This document shows, in pieces, positions 1-8,529 of a stretch of 17,500 nucleotides of DNA. The notes beneath the pieces are model-generated. The model saw only the letters and a list, made by a program, of their open reading frames with translations. It was not told where the DNA came from and ran no database searches. Position 1 is the first letter of the stretch, and each line of letters starts with the position of its first letter. Origin of the DNA: Chromera velia (taxonomy: Eukaryota > Sar > Chromeraceae); NCBI GenBank assembly GCA_018398765.1, contig JAHBMJ010002346.1, positions 1-17,500 of the forward strand, written 5' to 3'. Position numbers and translations under genes: made by a program.

Positions 1-14
1 CCACTCTCTTGCAG

Positions 15-1583
15 AATTCGTCCTCGCCCAGTGCTGCGTGTTCTTCTTCTTCCTCTCTTCATTGCGCATTTGGGTGCATGGACGGCACGATGTGCCTGGA
101 CTGGTCCCCCGTCACCCACATGTACTCGTTCGACTGCTGCATGCCTCTCTACATGATCGACCAGTCAGTCGAACACACAAGACACACAGAGAGAGAAAGG
201 CCGGAGGTCAAAAGATCCCTTCAACGTCTCCCTCTCCGCACTCCCTCTCGCATGCCTTGTCTGCACTCGCATGGTTGGGGGTCCTTTGTTGTTCTCTTGA
301 ATTCGCACAGACACCTTTCGTGCCCCTGCATGGTCTCCGCAGAGAGGAAATGGACGCTCGCCATTTCAGTCGGACTCGAAGAGCTTTTCGCGGCAAAATT
401 CTTTTCTGCACAAAGACTGCGGTCAAAAGATAAAGTCTGCAGAAGAACATGGATGTGCACCGTTTTCCTCCCCCCTCCCCACCTGCAGGTTCGTTCGGGT
501 TTTCAATCACTCGGAGACCTGCTTCTGCTTTGCCTCCTTCAGAAAGGGTCAGTTTGTACGTGAAGTAGGGGAGGAAAAGGGATGAGAGGAGACACCGGGG
601 ATGTGCCGTCAAATTATGTCATGTGTCATTTCCCCTGTTCTCTTTCTCACGGACGACTTGAAGTGTATGAGTGTGCATTCCCTTATACCTTCTTCTATGC
701 TCTCTTCTTGCCGTGAGTGTTCATTGGTTTCTCTCTTCCCGTCAACTGCCTCTGTCAGTCTTCCTCGTGCTGCCCCTCGCCTTTTTGCTTTGTCAGCTAC
801 ATGAATGGATGGGCTTTGTGGACGCATCGTATTTGAACTCCTCAAGTTCGTTTTTTTTTCTTCACTGGTGTGTCCGCAGATTTGGTCACTCTCTTTGGCT
901 TCGACGGGTTCCTGGCTGAGCACGTGTCGATGCAGATGACGGGGTCCTCGGAGGGCAGACAGCTGTACATCTACCTCAAGCACGACTGGGAGGCAGTCGC
1001 GAAGAGGAACAAAGAAATGTTCAGAGAGATCAGAGAGAACCTCTACAAGAACAACAACACGCCCGCCTCCGTCTCCGTCTCTGCCCGGATGAACGACCCC
1101 GTCTACGTCACCTCTCTGATTGACGCACGCAGAGGGAACGAGAGCTCGTCAGCCGTCTCTGCCGTCTCCATAGAGAAGGGCATAAAGAAGCTCTACACGA
1201 GTGCCGTGAAGGGCCCCAAGTGGGGGGGGCAGCCTGTGAAGGCCCTGAGTGCTCGGGATGCGCTCGAAGGCGGGTTCCTGAGGGGGAAGGACTCTGTGGT
1301 GTGGCGTCTCTTCCTCAGTGCACTCGCGTCTCCTGAGGTGCACCAGGAGGCGTGCGGAAGGATTCTGGATGTCAGTCAGTTCGGTGTCGGGAAGGGGTGC
1401 GGGACGGGGAGACAGATACTGCGCTTCTTGTATGCCTACAATTCGCCTGTCTCTTGCAGTGTCTGCCAAAGTTTTTGAAGTCTTTTGAGTCGACCCGCTT
1501 ACGGGCCTGTCTTTGACCTGATGGTGGAGTCTTTTCTGTGCACCATTTCGTTTCGCTTTCGCGGAGATCTCCGTTTCTCTGGC

Positions 1584-1614
<31 letters not shown>

Positions 1615-2482
1615 TTGTGTTTGTCTGAGTGACAGTGAGAGAGAGAGAGAGCCCGGCGTGCAAGACATCGACAAAAATGACTCACGCATGCGCGCAAGAA
1701 CAGCTCCTCATGCACTCTCCCTGCCTCGCGTCCTCTGTGTGCAGTCATGGTACGGTGCCGGTCCCTGCTCCTCGGGGCAGAGGAGACGAAGGACGAGTGA
1801 GAATGAGAAGAGGAGAGAGTCCGCAGCGTCCTCTTCGAGGTCTTCCTCTTCCTCCTCTCTCTCTTCTACGAAGGGCATGAGGAAGAGTGAGAACGCGACC
1901 GTCCACTCCTCTACGGAGTCCAAGAGCAACAAGCCCCTGACGGAGAACGAGAGACGACACCTGTTCATCCAGAGGTGCATCTTGGAGGACCCGAACCCCT
2001 CTGACGGGGAGGCAGAGACCGTCTCCAACAGAAAGAAGAACACCGTCAAGGTCGCCAAGAAGACCATCAGACAGCGAGGAGAGCCCCAGTCCTCCACGAC
2101 TCCTTCGTCCTCCAGCAGCAAGGCGAAAGAGACGGCAGGGGAAGAGGGAAGAGGAGGGGTGAGTGCATCGACATCTCCCTCCTCGTCTTCCTCATCTGCC
2201 TGTGTGCCCCTGTCGAAGGGAACCAAGAGGGGAAGAGGGAAGGGCCCTGAGGAGACGGCAACGAACAAGGAGGGCAGAAGGAAGTCCCCCCGTCTCTGCG
2301 AACTGTCTCTGTCTCTGTCCACCCGCCTCTCCTCCCTCTCCGTCTCCACAAGGCCTTCACTCGCATCCGCCTCTGTCTCTCCGTCTGTCTCGGTCTCGTC
2401 TCCTTCCGCCTCGCATTCCTCTTTTTCGCCTGTTGCCGCCCCTCCTTCCTCGAGGAAGCGCTTCTCATGTGCTGTACAGTGA
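15..2482 (+). CDS. Unknown protein, 3' part of a spliced gene; Ser-rich basic C-terminus
   Basis: Four exons join without breaking the frame: 15-163, 489-547, 880-1370 and 1745-2482 (TGA at 2480-2482). All three introns start GTCAGT and end in CAG. The phases (2, 1, 0) match at each junction, which is the main support for the model. The 5' end lies outside the window: exon 15 follows a CTTGCAG acceptor. The first two exons are Cys- and aromatic-rich (CMDGTMCLDW, then HSETCFCFASF). The third encodes a globular-looking segment (LVTLFGFDGF, YIYLKHDWEAVAKRNKEMF). The last exon, about 245 codons, is low complexity: Ser runs, basic clusters (KGTKRGRGKG, KEGRRKSPR) and many Ser/Val/Leu repeats, consistent with a disordered, possibly nuclear tail. 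I do not recognise the family. Without splicing at 1371, exon 3 would read on to a stop at 1478. Confidence 0.65.
1583..1614 (+). repeat. (CTGT)n microsatellite in intron 3
   Basis: About eight uninterrupted copies of the tetranucleotide lie within the intron 1371-1744, followed by a (GA)n run near 1636-1651. It is the same motif and orientation as the much larger tracts at 8497 and 8956. Confidence 0.9.
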
Positions 2483-3493
2483 AAAAAAAAGAAGTGATAA
2501 TGGAGGGAGGCATATTGTGGAGGAGGGAACAAGCGCGGGTGCAGGAAGGACTCCGAAGGAGGAAATAACGAAGAGTCACACGGAAAGGAAGTCGCAGAAA
2601 CCGTGTGTTTTTGGACGAGTGTAAAGAATGAATACACACATTGTTTAAGGTATTGGTGAATTCACTGCTGCGTGTACAGGCATCAGATTCCGTTGAAAAA
2701 AAGTTGTCTGCAGACCGGCCTTGTTTCGATGGCCAATAGACAGACCGTCTCAGTGGCACTTACAGTCAGCATGACTGCAGTTTCGAATCTGCGCGTTTCG
2801 ATGTCAGACGAAGGTTCAATTGTCTTTTTCTCTCTAGACAGATAAGGGCACGAACACAGACATTTTGGACACCGTCGTCTGGCTGTCTGCTTGCTGTTAG
2901 AAATTTCGCCTGCAATGACTGCAGTTGTACTGATCGATCGTGTGAACACGCTTGGTGGAGGTAGATAGATAAGGACAGAGAGGAGCGATTCTTTCTCTCC
3001 TTCCCTCTGCTTCTTCCTCGAGCCTCTGATTCCTTCCTGTCTTGTTCAATGTCCATGTCTTCCATGTGTCTCATCGCACCTAGCATCGCACCGATTCGTA
3101 CGAGCATGAAAGAATGTTTCTCTTCACGCATGTACGGTTGTTTCCGTTCAAGTAATCCATCTTGTAAAGAAAGTGCAGGTCTGCCGGTGTCAGCGTCTTC
3201 TCTTTCTCTTTCTTTTTCGTTGAAAAATTTGCTGTGATACAGAATGCGGTCCAGTATAAATTCTTAGATAAGTTCAGCAAAAGACAACATCGCACTCAGT
3301 GGAAATCGCATACTCTCAGGCTCGTTAATTATATCACACTAGCTATCACATTTATTTTGACAATTTCATTTAATTTTATTTTGTTAACGGACATATATAT
3401 AGAAAAATGTAGATCAATGTGATTTTATAAATGCATTTCAGCCATACAAATCTATACATAGATCTATATACAGCAATTATTTTTACAACAATT
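2483..3493. other. Gene-free flank between the first gene and the TIR element
   Basis: This stretch holds the 3' flank of the first gene and then no exon I can support; open frames are short and lack a start or splice context. Composition changes near 3240 from mixed to strongly AT-rich, with ATATATAT-like runs around 3390-3470. No RNA gene or clear poly(A) signal was recognised. Confidence 0.6.
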
Positions 3494-3551
3494 TACGTAT
3501 CCCAGCTGAGGGGTGGTCAAAAAATATACATGGTTTAAGGGCGCTTTTTGA
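3494..3551 (+). repeat. Left terminal inverted repeat
   Basis: Pairs with 5468-5533. The core blocks GGGTGGTC, ATACATGGTTTAA and GCGCTTTTTGA are exact; small substitutions and a gap of about 8 bases separate them, because the right arm has extra bases between the ATGGTTTAA and GCGC blocks. Confidence 0.8.
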
Positions 3552-5467
3552 TTAGACTCATTAGAGACTCGGAGGGGCGAACGAGCCGCCCTGGCGTGCC
3601 CCTATGGGCCTGTAGGGGCCCCTGGAGCGTGTGCCTACGATTTGGGCCCAGACTGACCCCTGCTAGGGCATGCTGGGGCCCTGTCTAGCTCTAAAAACCA
3701 ATTTTGCTCAAATTGAGCAAATGAAAAATCGGCTTTCTACGGTGTTCCAGCAGCTGAAGATCCAGCTAGAGATCCAGAGAAAGAGCACTCTGCTGGTAGC
3801 TCTTGACTTATTTTAATGAATTAGTTCTATACCCAGCGCTCCAAGAAGGTTTCTCGGTCTATACAGGGCATAATGGTGCCAGGATAGTGGGCCGGAGTGA
3901 CAAACATGAGGAGAGAAGGATGGGTGGCATGATGTGATAGGTGGCGCTGGTCAGGAGACTAGCAACCGAAAGGGCCTAGACTCACGCCACCTTGGTCGAT
4001 CACATCAAGATATTCTGACAAAAGGGAGATTGACTCACTAGCTCGTCCGTCTACACAAAGAAACCATCGCAACACCTAGACTAATCTGAGGTGAGACGTT
4101 TGAAGGAATTAATATATAGAGCAAGGTCGAGTATCAGAAGAAGTGAGTGAGAGACCGGGAGGTCACTTATTGAACCGTGATGCAAGCTTTCAATCAGAAA
4201 AGGGAAGCATGATCAGATCCACACGAATGCATGCGCACAATTAATCGACGATTTGAGACCGCGCTTAGATCTTAAAGGCTGTTGTGCAACATATGGCCCC
4301 GGAAAGTCAAAGTTCACGCGGCCCGGGAAAGCGGCTGTCGCCGCCGTTATTTCTGGCGTGAATCTCTGTAGCTTTATGGGTGGAGATGTCTGTGCAGGTA
4401 TACCGGGCCGACCTAAGCAACACCAGCAAAAAAGGAGCCAGGAGGATTTAGAAGGCCTCTATCAACTCAAGCAAATCTATTTGGTAGGGAAAGGTAGCTC
4501 TCAACGGAAGGAATTGTAACAATGGTTTTGTATGCAGATATATGAACCAGCCTCAGGAAGGTCATCATGACATATGAATTTCAACCCACCACTGTTGTTT
4601 GCAGGTCTGGATCCTTTATGGCCGGTCTGTGGCGGTCTTTTTGTTGAAGCTGGACCCTTTCTGGTATGTTGGTGTGCTTATCGGTTGATGATGACTGCTA
4701 TCTGATCTGTAGTGGGCACTTTAGTTTTCGTTAGGTCTGAAGGGTTACTTGGCATCTCTCCCCATTTTTCGCACCATTCTTACTCGCATTTGCTCTGAAG
4801 TGTCTGTCTCTGAGAATTACTGTTGTCACTGCATTGGTATGCATTGGATACTTGCAGACTCTTTTTGGGGTGCCTCTCGGACCGATGGATGGGACCCTTT
4901 CTGCCTGTGGAGCTCTCTTTGGTCCTGGGGCTTTTTGGGTGAGTCCACTCCAGATTTTGCCAGAAGCTTGTCTCTGCTTGCAGGAGGGGCCATCAGGACT
5001 GCAAGTGAGCGTTGTTTAGGAAGCGTAGGGATGGTTTAAGTCCAACATAGTACCTTTTCTTTTGGTTGGAGAACCTTTGGCGGATTGCAAGCAAAAATGG
5101 TAGACCGGCTCTGGAAAGTACCCCCGGCGGTGGACCCCCCTTTGGCAGAACAAAAGTTGATAGAGCTGGAGCACCTGAATAGATGTGTGTCTGTGTGTTT
5201 GCATGCACTTTACTATACCTTTTGGTCATGGTTTTGTGCCTTTTGCTAGGCTTTTTGTTTAGTTTGATCGCTTCTGTAGGTACCAGGGGACCCCTTCATA
5301 CTGTTTTGGCTGGTTTGGGATGATTTAGATGATGATGTAGAAAAGTGGGAACCTAGGTACCTTTGAGGTGGACCTGGCTGCTCAAACTGACGGTACAGGT
5401 GGCTAATGACTTGCCCTTCCATGATATACCCCTTGATTTGCCTTCCTAGCATTTCTAGGTCCTCTCC

Positions 5468-5533
5468 TCAAAAAGCGCGCCTTTTAGCCTTTAAACCATG
5501 TATTCTTCGACCACCCTTCAACCGGGATGCGTA
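5468..5533 (-). repeat. Right terminal inverted repeat
   Basis: Reverse complement of the left arm, about 8 bases longer through an insertion between the TTTAAA and GCGC blocks. The outermost part ends CGGGATGCGTA, mirrored by TACGTATCCC at the left end. Confidence 0.8.
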
Positions 5534-6162
5534 GATGAATTTAAATTTCTTTTTAGACTTATGATCGGAGACCTAGATGAAAATATCAATTGAATAGTCA
5601 ATTTATCTAAGTGTGATATGTAAAGTTATTTTTATAATTAAGTCTAACCACAGACTTTAGACTTTAAAACTTCTTTGATTTTAAAACTTTAAGAATAAAC
5701 AGTCTGCATGAACACATTGATGTATTGTTTAGGATTGTTTAGCCTTTTAAAACACTTTTTAATGGATGTCAAAAAAAATTTAAAGTGCGTTTCAAAAGTT
5801 ATATTTTAGAGTCCAGTGCTCAGTCCACAGACTTAAACCAGACTTTAAACTTTATTTCACTTTCAAACTTTACAGATCACACCTAGCAATTTATACTATA
5901 GAATTTATATTATCTTATAGAGATTATTATATAGTTCTCGTGGCTATTTGAATCATTTGTTTTGTTGTTCAAATAGGAGGTAGTGACTTGAATTGTAGTA
6001 GGTGTAACTTAGTTATAGTCTAAGTAGGTCCTTATTCGGTATTATTTGGTCACAGGTCTATACAGTACTACACGGGTTATATCGAAATAGATGTTTCGAA
6101 ATAATCGAATTAAATCGAATTAATACTTGTTCGAACCGAATGTTAGAATTTAACTGCCCTGC
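5534..6162. other. AT-rich gene-free DNA
   Basis: No exon is supportable. The stretch has degenerate short repeats: variants of AGACTTTAAA near 5650-5670 and 5830-5870, and AATCGAATTA repeated near 6102-6122. A perfect 9-bp inverted repeat sits at 5944-5976. It ends abruptly at the CpG-rich island starting near 6163. Confidence 0.6.
5944..5976. repeat. Perfect 9-bp inverted repeat with a 15-nt loop
   Basis: CTATTTGAA at 5944-5952 is mirrored by TTCAAATAG at 5968-5976. In AT-rich DNA a short hairpin like this can arise by chance; there is no U-tract or neighbouring gene end to suggest a function. Confidence 0.6.
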
Positions 6163-6435
6163 CCAAACATGACCTGGCTGGAGTGCATGGGAATACCCGC
6201 TGTCACTCTCTGGTCCCCGCGGACTACCGCGGACCAGAAATGGGACGCCACGCCGCCGCGGCCATGCAGCTTTGTGCGGCCCGCATGCACGTCCGTCGGC
6301 GCCCTACATGCATGGCGTCGTGAGTGCACGATGCATGCACGATGCACAACCGGCATCAACCGGCCGTGATTTTAAAAGGGCGGCATTTTTCTCTTCTCTC
6401 TCTTTCATTCTCTTTCTCTCTCTCAGAAAATTCGA
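6163..6435 (+). promoter_or_regulatory. CpG-rich island with GCATGC/TGCATGCA motifs and a TATA-like box; probable promoter
   Basis: GC content jumps sharply from the AT-rich DNA upstream. The island holds CCGCGG sites in a hairpin-like pair (about 6210-6238), GCATGC at 6283, an ATGCAT-containing stretch at 6306-6314, and TGCATGCA at 6332-6339 inside a short direct repeat of TGCACGA/TGCAC. A TATA-like ATTTTAAAAGG lies at 6369-6379, followed by a CT-rich initiator-like run (6390-6424) and an ATG at 6436. TGCATGCA and GCATGC are known binding motifs of ApiAP2 factors in apicomplexans; extending that to this organism is inference. Confidence 0.45.
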
Positions 6436-6617
6436 TGCAGCTGCCTTTGCAGGAAGATAATACGTTCCCAGGTGTTCACTTGCAAGACAACCCGTCTGAG
6501 CTTGAAAGGGCATTCAAGAGACACTTTTCGGCCCGTCTACGCTTACAGATGACCCTCAGTCTTTGTATGGATGACTGTCAGCCTGCGGTGAAAGTCGAAA
6601 GCGGGGAGCAAGTGTAA
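6436..6617 (+). CDS. Possible first exon of the gene downstream of the CpG island
   Basis: An ATG at 6436, about 60 bp below the TATA-like box, opens a frame of about 60 codons beginning MQLPLQEDNTFPGVH and containing SELERAFKRHF. It ends at TAA 6615-6617; alternatively a donor GTGTAA at 6615 would end the exon in phase 0, the phase used by every later exon down to 11885. The product is unrecognised and this exon could not be connected to the next one with certainty. It may be the start of the TPR gene, a separate short gene, or non-coding 5' DNA. Confidence 0.3.
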
Positions 6618-7605
6618 AGTTCTGAAGGGCGGCAAACCCGGCAGCAGAGGATGCTTTGCAAGGAAAGAGGTCCATGGACATTTGGGACAGAAGGTGCTTT
6701 GAAGGCTTTCCTTTTGCCTGACGGGGAGCAGAGACGGAAAAAGAAAATCACTTCGCGAAACGTGGTGGGAGACTGGTACGAGTACACACCTGCATGTTGC
6801 TTACTATCTGTTTTCCACAAAGTCCCAGAAAAAGAAGGGGAAAGACGGATATGATTCGACTCCGTTGTGGCGAGTTTTGAGGGCCAACTGAAACTTGATT
6901 GCCATTTGACCGGATCTGAGAACGAGAAGCCCGGCTGCACCCTCACAGAGTGAGACGGGATTTCCTGTCTGCACGCTTGTCTGCAAATCCAGGCGAGAGT
7001 GTCGAGGGTCAACCGGCCAGTTGGGAAGAGAAAAAGACGGGCCCTTGTGAAATCTTCTGCATGCGTCTGGGGGCAATGAAGCTCATGCAGGCAGATTGCC
7101 GTTGGTGAGAGAAATTTAGGCGGATCGGTGCTGAGCGATGACATTGCAACTTTTGCGTGCGGTTGAACCGTCTCGTTCGACAATCGACCCTGGGTGGTCT
7201 GTGGAGATTCCAGAAGCAGAAACCCAAGCTGGCATCCTTTCAGATCCAGTAAGTTTGGCTGGAGGGGTGCAGGGGGGAGGGAAGAGAACAACAGAATTCC
7301 AGGATTGCACATGCGCTTGAAATGAGAAAAGTACTACGCGCAGAACAGGAAAAAGAAGACGCAGAACGACAAGAAGCAAACCCAGAGCTGTGAGAGGACC
7401 GCTTTTCTTATCAAAGCCCTCCCTCACTCCATCGCTCCCTCGCCTACTCTGCCATTTTCTATGAAACCTCCTCTGCATGACATGTTGTCTGCCGATCACT
7501 GACTGGCTCTGTGCCTGTTTTCTTCCTCCCTAATGCCCATTATGTTGTCCCCAATCTGGAAGGATGGCAATGGATGGAAGTGACTGCTGCATCTGTTTTT
7601 TGCAG
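6618..7605. other. Stretch without a supportable exon
   Basis: About 1 kb of mixed-composition DNA. A plus frame at 6651-6854 and a long minus frame at 6578-7312 (244 codons) are open, but neither shows recognisable domains, a start context or splice sites that join to neighbours. If the 6436 exon belongs to the TPR gene, this is its first intron. Confidence 0.4.
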
Positions 7606-8496
7606 GAGGGCACTAAATTGTGCTCGCTTCGGACGGAATGTCGACTTTTTATGCAACCTGTGGAAACAATTAAGGTGAGACAGCGTCAAGGACGGATCCT
7701 ACGGGGTATGCATTCGCGGGGGAACCCGGAAAAACAACTTAGGGATTGGGATCATCGAGAATGTTAGGGAGTCTAGGCTGACAGTTCAACCATGCACCCG
7801 GCCACTCTCTGTACCAGTTTGTTCACATGAAAACTTTCAGTACCGTCTTCCCTTTGTCCGTTCTTTCGTTCTTGCATGCTTTGCCCTCCTTTCCACCCTT
7901 CTACTGTCACCTTTTTCGCCTTTTTCCCCCTCTCTTTCTGTCTTTGGAGACTCTGGTGTCCTCTTTTTTTGTGCGTCTTCCCTGCTGGCTGTTCAGTCAT
8001 GAGCATCTTCTTCAAGAACTAAGAGGAAAACACAAACACAACACAAAAGTTGATTCAAAACAAAGAAGGAAAAGTAAAAAAAAGCTTAACGAACAAGGAC
8101 GGGAAGGCAAGAACGAATGCACATGCAAGGAGGCAGCTGAGAGAGAGAGGAGGAAGGAAAAAAGGAAGGGGCAAACCGAGAAGGCAACGAAGCAACGGAA
8201 AACGGATCGAACAAAAGAATACAATCATCGTGCATGACGTTTTGCATGGGAGCTAGTGATTCACAAGGACGGAGTTCACTGAATTGTATCTCTCACTGCA
8301 TGTCTCTGCATCCCCCAATGTTTGCCTACAGGAAAATGAACTGATCATGGGAATGACTGTGTATCCCTACAAATGGGAGAAGATTGTGCCGGTCGGTGGA
8401 TGGCGGAGGGGGGGTTTCGCACTTCACTCGCTTTTTAGAAAAAAAAGCAGTCAGAGATTTTTGTATTCCGTCTCTTTCCCTCTCCCTTTCTTTTTT

Positions 8497-8529
<33 letters not shown>

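Larger units (their letters stand above)
3494..5533. mobile_element. 2.0-kb element with terminal inverted repeats, probably a non-autonomous DNA transposon
   Basis: The two ends are imperfect inverted copies over about 50-60 bp. The left end reads TACGTATCCCAGCTGA then GGGTGGTC, ATACATGGTTTAA and GCGCTTTTTGA; the reverse complement of the right end reads TACGCATCCCGGTTGA followed by the same blocks. A TA dinucleotide sits at each outer edge (3494-3495 and 5532-5533), so a TA target-site duplication is possible, though two bases prove little. The interior is nearer 50% GC than the AT-rich flanks, consistent with insertion into AT-rich DNA. Internal frames are all under 100 codons (longest 4253-4519 plus, 4993-5229 minus, 5246-5452 minus). 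I saw no DDE transposase motif, so I infer a non-autonomous or decayed copy. Superfamily is not assignable by eye. Confidence 0.72.

Noticed and set aside
1708-2759. Long minus-strand frames opposite the last exon of the first gene
   Set aside because: They are shadows of the Ser/Glu-rich low-complexity exon, which joins in phase with its neighbours on the plus strand.
5246-5452. 68-codon minus-strand frame within the TIR element as a transposase remnant
   Set aside because: No catalytic DDE or zinc-finger pattern is visible and the length is within chance expectation.
6120-6140. TGTTCGAACCGA resembling a tRNA T-loop
   Set aside because: It is part of a palindromic AT-rich repeat and no acceptor stem, D-loop or anticodon arm can be folded around it.
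3250-6160. Possible outer inverted repeat enclosing the TIR element (AAATTCT near 3258 and 6145; ATATCACACT near 3334 with its mirror near 5613)
   Set aside because: The matches are short, AT-rich and not collinear enough to separate from chance without an alignment.
6578-7312. 244-codon open frame on the minus strand
   Set aside because: It is long for chance, but has no recognisable motif, no start context, and runs opposite to every supported gene. Codon-usage scoring or transcript data would be needed to promote it.
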